Source: Medakamo hakoo
Taxonomy: Eukaryota; Chlorophyta; Trebouxiophyceae; Coccomyxaceae
Direction: 5' to 3'
Assembly (NCBI GenBank): GCA_026636295.1
Contig: CP089462.1
Location: 1,409,235-1,473,234 of the forward strand
DNA: 64,000 nucleotides
Part shown: in pieces, positions 1 to 10,356 of the stretch
Layout of the letters: every line of letters starts with the position of its first letter
Position numbering within the stretch: position 1 is the first letter of the stretch
Notes under the pieces: model-generated
Database searches by the model: none
What the model was told of the DNA's origin: nothing
Seen by the model: the letters and a program-made list of their open reading frames with translations, nothing else
Translations under genes and position numbers: made by a program

Positions 1-1
1 C

Positions 2-8
2 GGCGACG

Positions 9-63
<55 letters not shown>

Positions 64-310
64 GAACGACGACGACGTCGTCGTCGAGCTCGGCATCGAC
101 TTCTTCGCCGTTTCAGATAAGTTCAACGGCTGTGTCAAACGCGTGCGCATCGACCCGGACACGGGCGGGAGCGATCACTTGGGTGTTGTGATGTGCTTGG
201 ACCTGCCGCGCGACCTGCCGGCGCCCCTGCCGCGCCACACGGGAATTTTTGGGTGGCCGGTGGTGCCGCGGCCGACGGCGGCTGCGGCCGCGGCCGCCCG
301 CCGACGCTAG
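2..310 (+). CDS. 3' end of an acidic protein, 5' truncated by window edge
   Basis: An open frame runs from the window edge to a TAG at 308-310. It starts with a long Asp/Gly run (GAC/GGC repeats to about position 62), then a mixed-composition stretch around ELGIDFFAVSDKFNGCVKR, and ends in an Ala/Arg tail. The acidic run resembles the tails of chromatin or nucleolar proteins, but that is composition only. I do not recognise the family. A purely repetitive, non-coding origin of the first 60 bases cannot be excluded. The mixed-composition part and the single clean stop argue for real coding. Confidence 0.42.
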
Positions 311-1088
311 AACATGCATGAGAGTGGGGAAGAAGGGGGTGAGAGTGGAGGGCCTCGGGGCGAGGACGGGCCGGGCGGCGGCGGCGGCATGCCTTCACAT
401 GAGGGGGGTGGCGGGGGTGGCGGGGGTTCGCACGCAGACGCGCGACCCGCCAAGAGAATGAAGCAGAGACTGAACACTGAGTGCCATGTAAAATAGTCAC
501 ACAACATCTGCGCACGTCGTCTTGAGGCCGGCGTCCAATGGGCGTGGCCTGGGCTGGAGGTGCGTGGGGGCGGGGCGTGGGGCTGGGCTGCGCCCTCCGC
601 CGCGCTCTCTCCTCGCCACCCTCCTCCGCCAACCGCATCGAGGACGGCGACCACGCCCACGCCCGCCACGACGCGCGCGCCCGGGCGCGGCCCAGTACGC
701 GGCGTTGGCTGCGGCTGTGCACCAGGGCGCGCGCGCGGACGCCGTCGCGGTGGCTTCGGCGGCGACGCCGGCCGCGCCGCCCGCCCAGGCGAGCGCGCCC
801 GCGGCGGGCGGCACGCGGGTCGCACCCGCCGCCCGCCACAGGGCTGGGATCAACGCCGCGGACGCCGCCAAGCCCTCCAACGCTTCACCGGGCGCCAGGG
901 TCGCCACCACGGCCGGGCCCGCCCACGCGGTAGCGGGCGGGCAGGCGCGCCGCGCGGCGCCGGTGCCGGCGCCCGCGGCCAGCGCGAGTCTTTTTTGAAC
1001 AAAAAGACTCGGCGCCCCCTCAAAACACAGAGAAGAAAAAAACACGGAGTGGGGTGCGGGTGGGGAGACTCCGCACCTCTTCCTCACG
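311..1088. other. Interval without a supported gene
   Basis: No convincing gene is visible here. The interval holds the 3' flank of the acidic partial gene (a TGTAA at 487-491 could be a polyadenylation signal), a very GC-rich Ala/Arg-coding stretch open on both strands (522-998 on plus, about 500-1019 on minus), and an inverted repeat at 985-1011. A minus-strand membrane protein with an intron near 1020-1080 is conceivable, because hydrophobic Ala/Leu stretches appear in that frame. It has no ATG that avoids the next gene, so it is not called. Confidence 0.4.
985..1011. repeat. Perfect 11-bp inverted repeat (hairpin)
   Basis: CGAGTCTTTTT at 985-995 is followed by loop TGAAC and by AAAAAGACTCG at 1001-1011. 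It lies about 80 bp before the HAD-hydrolase start codon, so it would sit in the promoter or 5' UTR. Confidence 0.8.
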
Positions 1089-2545
1089 ATGATGCGGGCC
1101 AGCAGCAGCTGGAACAGCCACGCCTGCGCGCCTCGGCGGGGCGGTGCCTCCTCTGCCGCTGCGCTGCGGCGACGCGTCGCCCATGGGAACGGTTGGTCCG
1201 CCGTCCGTCTCACGGCTGCCGCCGCCGCGCCATCCCCGTCGGGCCCGGCCGCAGCATCGCCGTCGCCGAGTCTGGGCCCACCGCCGTCTCGCCCTGTGGC
1301 CTCGTCGCGCGTGCCGCCTCCTCGCGGCGCAGCGTCCGCCAGGCCCGCGCCGCCGCCGCCGGCGCTGCGTCGCCGCCCGGAACCTGGCCGGGAACCGCTG
1401 CTGACGGTGGCGGTGGACGTGGATGAAGGTGTGCCCTGTGTGGAGAGGATTGGCGCGTGCCATGTGGGGGTGTTTTGGGGGCGGATAGAGGGCAGGGCGG
1501 CCCTGCCGGACGGCCGACTCCGCCTCGCCCGCGTGGCGGAGGCGCGCATCGTCGAGTTTGCAGCGAGGCATGCGGCGGGGCGTGCGGGAGCAAGAGGCGT
1601 CAGGCCAGCCCAGCTCCCGGCGCAGTTGCATGACTGGATGCCTGGGCATCGTCAGTGGAGTCGCGGAGGCGAACCGTGGCCGCCCTGCCCCCCAAATCGA
1701 TCGGCGAAGCTGTTCCCCGCTCTTTTTTGTTTCGACCGCGGCGAGGCTGCACGCACTCATCCCACCCCCTCCCACCCCATCCCTCCCATCAACCCAGTCC
1801 TCGGCCGCTTCCTCTACTCGCTCAACGAGTTTTGCGCGGAAGCCTACGGCCTGGACGTGGACGTGGGCGATTACCACGTCTACGAGTTTGCGAAGGTGAG
1901 GATGAGGGCGGGAGAGAGGGCGTGCGAATGGTGGAGAGAGGTTCTGGTTTTCTCGCCCGCCCGCGCTGCGCCTGGAAAAAGAAAAAAAAAAACACTCACG
2001 GCTCCACTTTACCGACCCACTCATAGGTCTGGGGCTGTTCCCCAGAAGCCGCCACCGAGATCGTGCACGCCTTCTTCGCGTCACCTCACTTTGCCGCGGG
2101 CGTCCCACCCATCCCGGGCGCGGCCGAGTCGTTGGCGACTGCACGCACCTACGCCCGCCTGGCCGTCGTCACCTCCCGTCAGCACGCCATCCGCGAGCCC
2201 ACGCTCTCCTGGCTGGACGCCCACTTCCCGGGCCTCTTTGACGGCGGCGTCCACTTTGGCAACCACTGGGCCAAGGCGGGCGGGCCCGCCGTCCCCAAAG
2301 CCAAAATTTGCGCGGACATCGGCGCGGGCGTGCTCATCGATGACAACCCCGTCTACGCGTCCGAAGCGGCGGCCGCGGGGCTGGACGTCCTGCTCTACGA
2401 CTGGGGTGGGGCGTACCCCTGGGCCAAGCTGGCCGACGATCAGGCGCACCCACGCATCACGGTCGTCCGGGACTGGGCCGAGGCGGAGCGGGTGCTGCGC
2501 GGCCTGGCGGCGGAGAGAGCGCCGGGCGGAGTCCTGGAACTCTGA
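1089..2545 (+). CDS. HAD-superfamily hydrolase, predicted plastid-targeted
   Basis: Exons 1089-1428, 1798-1895 and 2027-2545 keep phase and give 318 residues. The first ~100 residues are Ser/Ala/Arg/Pro-rich with almost no acidic residues, which fits a plastid or mitochondrial transit peptide. HAD motif I, VAVDVDEVLGRF, is created exactly by joining exons 1 and 2. Motif II is LAVVTSRQ, the lysine motif is VPKAKICADIG, and motif IV is GVLIDDNPVYA. Motif I has Asp-x-Asp, as in phosphohydrolases of the 5'-nucleotidase/phosphatase type. The substrate is unknown. The start is chosen at 1089, the first of two adjacent ATGs, because it yields the transit peptide. A TGTAA at 2665-2669 is a possible poly(A) signal. 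Confidence 0.85.
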
Positions 2546-3039
2546 GGCGAATGAGGCGGGCGGAGTTTTTTTCCCCCCCTGTTAGAGCAGTGAAAAATCG
2601 GGGAGGTGGTGGTGTCTTTTTCCTATTCCCTCTGCACTTTTTTGGTGGGCCCGTCGTGTGTTCCTGTAAACGAAACGTGAGCGAGTGAGGAGAGAGAGGT
2701 CGAGGATCATTCAAGCCATTCGCTTGCTTGCGCCGGCTTTGTGCAGTGCTTCCCCGCTTCCCAGGTCCGTCGGTTTCCTTTTCCCGCACATCTGGCTAGA
2801 CCCCAATGTCTCTCAAGTGCCAGCCTGTCGGAGGGAAAGGCGCGAGTGGCGCGCCCTCCGCTTCCAGGCGGGACGCGCGTCTGTGCACGGCATGCGGCTC
2901 GTCCGCGAGGTAGCCTGGCCACGCGCCCGTCGTCGCCTCCGCCCCGGCCACCTCACGCGCCCACCCTTGTTTCCACCCACCCCACAGCTGCCTGAGTGAA
3001 CTGTTTCACTCTGTGAACTGAGGCACTCGATAAAAAACC
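2546..3039. other. Intergenic interval
   Basis: This is the 3' flank of the HAD gene and the 5' flank of the next gene. A small frame from ATG 2805 (start MSLKCQPVGG) with a Cys-x-x-Cys pair could be extended by a GTAGCC...ACAG splice to a stop near 3020. Nothing supports it beyond open frame, so it is not called a gene. An A-rich stretch (GATAAAAAACC) directly precedes the ATG at 3040. Confidence 0.5.
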
Positions 3040-5051
3040 ATGGCGTCGTCCCTCCAGAATTGGAAGGTGAGGCACGAAGAGCGACACCCCTCGCGAGGCG
3101 CCGCCAGCGCGGCCCGCCGCCCGTCCACCCACCCCCCACCTGCTCGCTCGGCTTGTGGCTTCCGCCACGGGACGGCCCCACGCCGCCAGCCTCGTCCGCG
3201 TGCCTCCCATCCTCACAACGCACACACGCACACACACACACACGCCTCCAGGTCCGCACCGCCCTCCTGGCCGGCCTGCTCGCCACGACATCCATCTTCT
3301 CCCTCGCCTCGCTCGCCGGTTCGCCCGCCCGCGGCCAGGTCGGCCACCGGCAGCGGTTTGCGTACCAAGTCCCGCGCAATGAGGAGCCATACTACGCCAG
3401 GGCGGGCTACTCAAGCTGGACGACCAACAAGGGTGTGCGGGCGGGGCTCAAATCCCCGCTGTCGACGCTGGGTGGGGGGCTGCGCGGCGTGGGCGCGGCG
3501 CTCGCCGCGTGTTTGGCGGCGTCGTTCGTGCTCGGCGCGGCCGGCGCCGTCGCGTCCCTCATGGGCTGCGCCCCGCCCGCCGTCCTCAACATCCCCGCCG
3601 CCGTGCTGGGCACGGCCCTGATCGGGCTGCCCATCGCCTTCTACGCCCTGGCCGCCCGGTCCCTGCGCGACTACTCCGCCCGCTCCGCCGACGGCGCCCG
3701 GCCGTGGGTGTGGGGCGGGTGGGGCTGGGCGCTGTCGCTGCTGTCTGGCATCGGCTGGGCGATTGTGCCCGCGCTCGCCAACCGGGTGGGGCCCGCCCCG
3801 GACGGCGGGTTCTTCGGGAGCGGTGGCGGCGCGGCCGGCGCGCGCGGCGGCCGCGGCGACGTCGAAGACGGCACGGTCGCGGCGGACGGGACGCGCGCTG
3901 GCGTTGCGGCCGGTGGTGGCGGCGGTGGTGGCGGCAGCAAGGCCGCCGCTGGCGCTGCCGCCGGGGGGGCCGCGGCCGCCGCGGCCGCCGGCGCGGCTGC
4001 CGGCGCTGTGGCCGCCGGCGCCCCCAAAGCGGCGGCGGGCGCGGGCGAGATCCAGGCCGCGGACAGTGGCGACGCCGGCGCCGGCGGTGGCCCGGGCCTG
4101 CTCGGCCGCATCCTCTCCCGTGGGCGCTCTTCCGCGGGCCGGGAGGGCGGCGAGGCGGCCGCCGCCGCGCCTGCTCCCTCTGCCGCCACGCCCGCCGACT
4201 CGGCGGCTGCCACTGCGGGCGGCACCGTCGCGCCCGCTGATTCCGAAGCCGTGACGGCCGGCGCTCAGTCCGGCGGCGGCGGCGGCCTGCTGGGCCGCGT
4301 GCTCTCGCGCAAGCGTTCCACCTCCACGGGCGCGGGTCCGGGCGGCGGCGCGACCGCGGACACGGCCGACTCGGCGCGCGTGAGCGGCGGTGGCGTCGGC
4401 GGTGGTGCGGGCACGCCCGCGGCCGCGCCGCCCACCGCCAGCTCTGGCGACGGCGGCGGTGCCGCGCCCGGCGGTGGCGGCGGCGGCGGCCTGCTCGGCC
4501 GCGTCCTTTCCCGCAAGCGGTCCACGTCCACGGGCGGCGACGCCGGCGCGACCGCCGCCGCCGGCGCCGGCGCGGCAGCTGCCGCGGGCGCCGCGGGCGC
4601 CGCGGGCGCCGCGGCCGGCGCCGCCCTGTCCAAGACCAAGTCGGCCGTCGAGCGCGGGGCCGCGGCGCACGACATCACGACTAAGGCCCTGACCTCCGCC
4701 GCGTCCCGCGCCGAAGCGGACGCCCTGGCCGCCGCCGCCAAGGAAGCGCAGGACCTGCAGGCGGCGGTCGATGCGGCGCTCCAGGAGTCGGCCGCGCTCG
4801 CGTCCCAAGACCTGGAGTCGGCCAAAAAGGCCGCGATCGAGCTGAAACGCCAGCTGACGTTGGAGCTGGGCGACGGCCAAAAGCCGGGCGGCGCCGGCGG
4901 GCCGGACCTGGTGGGCGCGGCCAAAGCGGCTGGGTCCGCGGCCGTCGACGCCCACCAGTCGGGCGCGGGCGTGGGCGACGCGGCGGCCGCGGGCGCGAAA
5001 GCGGGCGCTGCCGCGCTGGGCGGGGCGGGCAAGACGAGTGGCAAGCGCTGA
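3040..5051 (+). CDS. Four-TM membrane protein with three LLGRVLSRKRST repeats
   Basis: Exon 1 (3040-3066, MASSLQNWK) joins exon 2 (3252-5051) in phase, giving 608 residues. About four hydrophobic segments are seen at residues 10-32, 85-114, 115-144 and 166-185. The long C-terminal region is Ala/Gly-rich. It carries three spaced copies of a basic amphipathic motif, each preceded by a Gly run: LLGRILSRGRSS near residue 292, and LLGRVLSRKRSTSTG near residues 355 and 423. A helical, charged, Ala/Glu/Lys-rich stretch follows at about 470-550. The RKRSTS part resembles a basophilic kinase site (inference). I recognise no family. The membrane location (plastid or endomembrane) cannot be decided; exon 1 is too short for a classical transit peptide. 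Confidence 0.75.
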
Positions 5052-5667
5052 GTGTGTGTGCGTGGGGAGTCGGGGCGGGTGGGGAGACAATGGGCGCGGA
5101 ATCATGCATGTCCACGGGGCGGCAGCGACGCGCGGCGCGCCCCAGGCCGTCCCGCGTGGTACGGGGGGATGGAGGGCGGAAAAAGGACCAAGGCAGGGGC
5201 GTGGGGGAAGCGCGAGAGACAGGGCGTGGACCCTCCCGCCTCTCTCTCTCTCTCTCCCCGGGGGTGTGACAAGGTCCCATGTGCGTGTGACTCCTCTCAT
5301 TAAATCGGCGCGCCTCGTTCGCGTTCGGGTCGGTTTCTTGTTTACACACAAAAGGCCCGGGTGAAAACGAGCCCTGGAACAAAAACGAAGAGAGGAGCGC
5401 CGCGCTTGAAAGAGGGAGCGGGGCATCACGCCTTTTTTCAAAGGTGCGGCCGTTTTAAGTAACGGGGGGGGTCATTCGCCACCATGTGATTTATAAAAAG
5501 AAAAGCACTCGGGAATGGGGAGGGGAAACAAGCCTGCGATGTAATGAAGGGAGGGGGGGGGGGGAGGGGGCGAGAAGGCGGACGGGCGGGTGCAAGGCCG
5601 GGGGTTGCTGTCCCTGCCGCCCACCCACTCCCCCCCCTCACTTTTTTGTTCATGCGCGCCTCTCGAA
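5052..5667. other. Convergent 3' interval
   Basis: This lies between two converging genes. It holds a short CT microsatellite (about 5240-5256), TTACA at 5341-5345 (TGTAA on the minus strand, downstream of the beta-glucosidase), G-runs near 5465 and 5551-5563, and A-rich bits (TTTATAAAAAG near 5490). No gene is seen on either strand. Confidence 0.6.
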
Positions 5668-7129
5668 TCAAATGGACGCCGGCTCGCCCGCCTTGGCCGG
5701 CGTCGCAGCGGGCGTCGCAGCCGGTTCCGCCGCCGGTTTTGCAGCCGGTTCGGCCGCCGGTGTCGCAGCCGGTTCCGCAGCGGGCTTGGGCGCCGCAGGC
5801 TTCGCGCCCGCCGCCCCACCAGGCGACGGACCGGTCTCGTTCAGGGTGCGGAACGTTTCCGCGAGCCAGTAGGCCGAATCTTTGGGCACGCGCTCCCCGC
5901 CCTTGTCGTAGTCCGTCCACACGATGCCGAACAGCTTGGTCATCTTCTCCGCCCACTCCACGCCGTCCGTCAGGGACCAGGCCAGGTACAGGTCGACGGG
6001 CACGCCGTCCTTGGCCTTGGCGTCGGCCGCGGCCTGGACGTAGCCCTTGTAGTAGTTGACGCGGAAGGCGTCGGCGAGCACCTCGCCCCGGCCCAGCTTG
6101 GCCTCGTCGGGGACGTCGACGCCCGACTCGGACACGACGACGGACTTGGGCTTGTACGTCTTGTACACGTAATTGAGGAGGGAGCGCAGGCCGGACGGGT
6201 AGACGTACAGCCACCCCGAGTCCGCGACGGGGCCGACCTTGGTGCCGTTGGCGAACTCGTACTGTTCGCCGTAGTCGGTGAGGCCCTCGCCGTACCCGCC
6301 CGTGTTGCCGGGCGCGTCCTTGACGACCTTGGTGGAGTAGTGGTTGAGGAAGAAGGTCGACGGCTTGTGGGCCAGGAGGTCTTTGCGCAGCGACTCCGAG
6401 ATGGGCGGGAGGACGGTCGGCGGGATGCGCGCCTTGACGGACGCCGGCCAGTCCCCCTTCCACAGCGGGTCGGCGAAGATGCCCAGCCGGTAGTCGATGT
6501 AGCGCTGCGCGGCCTCGACGTCCTTGGGGTTGGCCGGGTCCAGCGGGATGGTCCACTCCGTGTCCAGGGCCGCGCCGAGCGTGCCGCCGCCGACCGGTGC
6601 TTTCAGCCCCGCGTACGCTTTGGCCGCCCCCGCGTGGGCGGCCACCATGTTGTGCATGCACTTCCACCCCGCCGCCGAACCTTCTGGGGTTTGGGACGCC
6701 GGGTCTTTGAGGAAGGGCGCGAACACGCCCGTCGACCAGCCCAGGAAACACCCGTTTTTGGGCTCGTTGAACGTCAGCCACGTCTTCACGTACGGCCCAA
6801 ACTCTTTGAACGCGGTCTTGGCGTACGCCACGAAATCGTCGACGATCCGCTCGTCCGTCCAGCCGCCGTACTTTTCTTGCAGGGCGTTGGGCAGGTCGAA
6901 GTGGTACAGCGTCAGCAGGATGTCGATGCCCGCGTCGGCGTAGGCTTTGAACCACTCCTTGTAGTGCGCGATCGCGGCCGCGTTGGGGGCCTTGCTGCCG
7001 TCGCCGTCCGGGTACAGGCGCGTCCACGCCAGGCTGGTGCGGTAGTGCTTGATGCCCAGTTTTTGGAGGACGGCCAGGTCGTCGCGCCACCGGTTGTACG
7101 CGTCGACGGGGGAGCCTGGGTGTGTGTGT

Positions 7130-7160
<31 letters not shown>

Positions 7161-7914
7161 GGGGGGGGGTGAGGCGTGGGGGGGATGGGGGTGGGGGGTG
7201 GTGGGGGGTGAGGGGGTGGTGGGGGGTGAGGGGGTGTGGTGGAGCGGTTGGATGGGGGCATGGCGGGCCGACGGCTAGGCCAGCACCCCCGCGGCTTCTC
7301 CTCGCATCAGGGGGGGGCGGCGCGCAGGCCAGAGGAGGCCGGTCCTCCCTTTCAAACCGCGGTCAAATGCAAGATCAGATGCACAAGCCCCAGCCTGGCC
7401 GTCTCGGCCCGGCGTGGGAGGCGGTTCACGGGCCCGTGCCGGCGGCGCAGTGCGGGGAATGCACCGGTCTGCTGCGTCGTCCATGTGCATGGGGACGCCC
7501 TCCCCGCGTGTTCCGCCACGCCCGCTCACCCTATCCGCGCCTCCCCGCCCCCAGCGCCCATCCCGCAAGCCGCAGATCGTCCTGATCTATCCAAAAACGC
7601 CACTCACCGCTGATGAACGAGTCCCAAATGGACGGCCCGCGCCCATCCGCGTCGGACGCGCCCTCGCTTTGGAACGCCGACGTCGCGACGCCCCAGGGGA
7701 AGGGCGGCTTGGGGCCGGCGGGTTCACGGCCCGGGCGGGGGCCGGACAGGTCTGCATTGATCGTGTTTGTGGGAGCGGGTTTCGTGGTGGCGGCAGCGGG
7801 CTTGGCGGCGGCGGCGGGAGCCGCGTCGGCTGCCTGGTGCAGCACACGGCCGGCCGTCGCGGCCGGCACGCCTGCCAGCAGCAGCAGCGCCACCGCAAAC
7901 ACGAGCGGGCGCAT
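5668..7914 (-). CDS. Glycoside hydrolase family 1 beta-glucosidase, secreted
   Basis: Exons 7914-7608 and 7115-5668 (minus strand) give 584 residues. The N-terminus is a signal peptide ([18 protein letters not shown]). GH1 landmarks occur in order: [14 protein letters not shown] and [10 protein letters not shown] before the intron, then [14 protein letters not shown], the acid/base glutamate in TFNEP, the nucleophile glutamate in VVVSESGVD (usually TENG), and the C-terminal [14 protein letters not shown] repetitive tail of Ala/Pro/Glu units ([17 protein letters not shown]) follows. It should hydrolyse beta-glucosides in the secretory pathway, wall or vacuole; the exact substrate is unclear. 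The 492-bp intron holds a TG repeat and a 26-base G run. The gene is head-to-head with the P-loop kinase gene. Confidence 0.93.
7121..7260. repeat. (TG)n microsatellite, 26-base poly-G and GGGGT-rich tract in an intron
   Basis: TG repeats from about 7121 run into an uninterrupted G run at 7144-7169. GGGGTG/GGTGAGGGGG units follow to about 7255. All of this lies inside the beta-glucosidase intron, C-rich in the sense strand. Confidence 0.9.
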
Positions 7915-8107
7915 TCCTTTTTGGTTTTTTGGGTTTGAGCGGGGGAGGGGGTCGCGAGCGCTGCGTTTTGCACCGCGGCGGTGTTTTGTTGTGTCGGGTC
8001 ACGGGGGCGGGGGTGGCTGTGGGTGTGGGTCCGAGCTTTGTCGGAGTGAGGAGGGGGTGGGGATGGCAGACAGCGCAGCCCCACGCTCACAAAACACAAC
8101 ACAAAAC
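7915..8107. promoter_or_regulatory. Shared upstream region of a divergent gene pair
   Basis: These 193 bp separate the start codons of the beta-glucosidase (minus) and the P-loop kinase (plus). No TATA box is evident. CACAAAACACAACACAAAAC lies directly before the kinase ATG. Confidence 0.45.
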
Positions 8108-9145
8108 ATGGCTCTCCCTCCCACGCCCGCGTCGGCCGGCCGGGGCGCCGGCCGGGCCGCGCGCCCGTGCGTGCGCGTGCACGGTCCATCTGCCTGGCCC
8201 ATGCGCCGGGAAGGCGCGCAGCAGCCTCCCGGCGCCGTCCCGCCTGCGTCGTCGCCCGGCAGCGGCAGCGACGCGCGGCGCTCGCCCCCACCACCGCGCG
8301 CCGCCCACCCCCCACCCTCCCCGCCCCCGCCGTTTGCCTTCCCACTCCTGCCGGGCCAGGTGCTCGTGGACGGCGCCACGCAAGCAGAGATCCGGGACGC
8401 GCTCGCGGCGCGGGCCATCGACCTGGCCGTGGACGCGGGCCCGGCGCGCCGCGTGCTCATCCTGCTCGCGGGCGGGCCGGGGAGCGGCAAGTCGACCTTT
8501 GCGGCCGGCGTCGCGTCCCGCATTTCGGCGGCGCTGCCGCCAGGCCCGGGCGCACCTCCACACGGCAACGGGGCTGGCCCGCGGCCCGCGTCTGCCGTGG
8601 TGCTGCCCATGGACGGCTTCCACTACACCCGGTCGCAGCTGGACGCGTTCCCCGACCCGGCCGCCGCGCACGCGCGCCGGGGCGCGCCCTGGACGTTCGA
8701 CGCGGCCGCGTTTGTGGACGCGGTCAGGCGGGCGGCGCCCGCGGGGGCTGCCCTGGACGCGCCGTCTTTCGACCACGGCGCGGGCGACCCGGCGCCGGGC
8801 GGGGTGGCGGTGCGGCCGTGGCACCGGGTGGTCCTGGTCGAAGGCAACTACGTGCTGCTGGAGGACGAGCCGTGGGCCGCGCTCTCCCCCCTGGCGGCGG
8901 AGCGCTGGTTCCTGGCCTGCCCGCTGGACACGGCCATGTCCCGCGTCTTTGCCCGGCAGCGGCGGCAGGGGCGGTCCCGGGAGGTGGTCGCCCAACGCAT
9001 CGCGGAAAACGACAAACCTAACGCCGAGGCCGTGAACGCCTGCGTGTGCCGGGCGGACGTGGTGGCGCGGTCGGATTTACCTGCTCGAGGGGGTGGTGGC
9101 GGTGGTGGGAAGGGCGGCGGTGGGACAGGGTCGCAGCCGGTGTAG
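8108..9145 (+). CDS. P-loop kinase of the uridine/pantothenate/phosphoribulokinase type
   Basis: The Walker A motif GGPGSGKST is followed by the family's MDGFHYTRSQLD (Asp-Gly-Phe-His), VVLVEGNYVLL and a lid-like FARQRRQGRS. This is the arrangement of bacterial and fungal uridine-kinase-like proteins (the YFH7/FrcK group). It should phosphorylate a small sugar or nucleoside hydroxyl; the substrate is unknown. The model from ATG 8108 (345 residues) has a transit-like N-terminus. However, residues ~22-85 are Pro-rich and end in a pyrimidine-rich CCAG at about 8359. A phase-keeping GTGCGC...CCAG intron there is equally possible and would leave a shorter N-terminus. The Gly-rich C-terminus is low complexity. 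Confidence 0.85.
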   Translation: MALPPTPASAGRGAGRAARPCVRVHGPSAWPMRREGAQQPPGAVPPASSPGSGSDARRSPPPPRAAHPPPSPPPPFAFPLLPGQVLVDGATQAEIRDALAARAIDLAVDAGPARRVLILLAGGPGSGKSTFAAGVASRISAALPPGPGAPPHGNGAGPRPASAVVLPMDGFHYTRSQLDAFPDPAAAHARRGAPWTFDAAAFVDAVRRAAPAGAALDAPSFDHGAGDPAPGGVAVRPWHRVVLVEGNYVLLEDEPWAALSPLAAERWFLACPLDTAMSRVFARQRRQGRSREVVAQRIAENDKPNAEAVNACVCRADVVARSDLPARGGGGGGGKGGGGTGSQPV

Positions 9146-9327
9146 CGAGTGTTGTTTAGGTGTCTTCCCAGGTGCAAGAGGTCGGCAGCGCGGAGCATTG
9201 TTTTTTTTTTTTCGTGCGCCGGCCGCCGCGCACTCCCACCCCCACTCCCACCCCATGAGCACCTGCCAGGCGCACGCCTGAGCCGTGGGCTTGACCAGCG
9301 ACGTGGCGGTTGGGGGCGAATTCCGCC

Positions 9328-10356
9328 ATGCCGCCCGCCCTGAAACGGCCGCGCAGCGGCGCGCGCCGCCTCGCCCTCCCGGCCACGCCCGCCGGCCTGA
9401 CGCGCGCAGACATCGAAACGCCGTCCGACACGCTCGCGGCCCTCTTACTCCTGCGCGCCCAATTCCCGGCGGCGCTGGGAGCCGGGACGGCCTGCCCGCC
9501 CGTGGCCTTGGATACGCAGCTCGCCGCCGTCCTCGAGCTCACAGGCGGCGGTGGCGGCGGGGCCGGCGCCCCGTCCGCCTCCACCAGGCCCGCGGACCTG
9601 GTGGACTTGACGGCCCGCCGGGTGATTCGACCCTTGCGGCTCCCGGCCCTGCCTGGCCGCGCCGGCACGGGGTCCACCCGCCCCCCACCAGCGGAAGCCT
9701 GGGTGTTTGAGTCCGATTTCGCGGCGGCGGCGGTGGCGGCGGTCCCGTCCCTGTCGCCGCAGGCCGTCCGGGCGGTCCTGGGCGGCTGCCCAGGGCCCGG
9801 CGTGAGCCATGCCGGCGTCGTGGGCGTGTTGGCACGGGCGTGCGGCGGTGGTGAGGGCGGCGGCGAGTCCGACGGCGGCAGCGGCCCAACCTCGTCCGCC
9901 TCGTCGGCCGACTCCCTGGCACACCACCCCACCCTGGCGGGCGCGGCCGCGGTCGCGGGCCGCGCACGCCGGCCCACCGGCCCTCCCCCGCCCGCCGTCG
10001 ACGCGGCCCTGGCCGCGCTGCTGCGGGCGGGCGTCCTGGCCCGGGACACGTCGCCGTCCACGTCGGACGGCGGCGGCGGCCGATACCTGTTTGCCCTGCC
10101 GGGCGGCGGGGCGTTGGTCCGGTCCCTGACCGCCGGCCGGGCGGCGGTGTTGGGGTCGCTGCGGCGGCGCCGTGGGGGCGTCGCCCCCGCGGCGCCCGCG
10201 TCAAGTGCGACCGTGTTGCGGGAGGGGCGGGGCGGCCCGCTGGACGCGAGGTTTGTGGTGCGGGACTTGATTGGTGGGGGGTGGCTCGTCCGGCTGGCGT
10301 CGCCGGGCGGGTGGATGCTGCGAGTGGGGGAAGGGGTGGGTGGCGGGCGGGTGTAG
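9328..10356 (+). CDS. STK19: STK19-like winged-helix protein
   Basis: This is a single exon of 342 residues. Short matches to human STK19 run in order: the CPPVALDTQL region, WVFESDFAAAA (human IIFTEDY position), VDAALAALLRAGVL (human ITHLVNAGVLTV), RYLFALPGGGALVRSL (human WWLAVPGAGRFIK), GRAAVLGSLRRR, then RFVVRDLIGGGWLVRL (human HVHDLIGAQLVDCI). STK19 was first called a kinase but is now seen as a winged-helix DNA-binding protein in transcription-coupled repair. There is no kinase motif here. The start at 9328 has a good context (GCCATGC). It follows the P-loop kinase gene in the same direction, 182 bp apart. Confidence 0.82.
   Translation: MPPALKRPRSGARRLALPATPAGLTRADIETPSDTLAALLLLRAQFPAALGAGTACPPVALDTQLAAVLELTGGGGGGAGAPSASTRPADLVDLTARRVIRPLRLPALPGRAGTGSTRPPPAEAWVFESDFAAAAVAAVPSLSPQAVRAVLGGCPGPGVSHAGVVGVLARACGGGEGGGESDGGSGPTSSASSADSLAHHPTLAGAAAVAGRARRPTGPPPPAVDAALAALLRAGVLARDTSPSTSDGGGGRYLFALPGGGALVRSLTAGRAAVLGSLRRRRGGVAPAAPASSATVLREGRGGPLDARFVVRDLIGGGWLVRLASPGGWMLRVGEGVGGGRV

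Noticed and set aside
497-1549. Minus-strand 350-residue frame with hydrophobic stretches
   Set aside because: Its N-terminal part is antisense to the HAD transit peptide and no independent start exists; kept only as a possibility in the interval note.
2805-3021. Tiny Cys-containing ORF with a possible splice
   Set aside because: Donor GTAGCC is atypical here and no family match is seen.
3411-5441. Long minus-strand frame of 676 residues
   Set aside because: It is a shadow of the repeat-bearing membrane protein: Arg/Gly/Ala-only composition and no family blocks.
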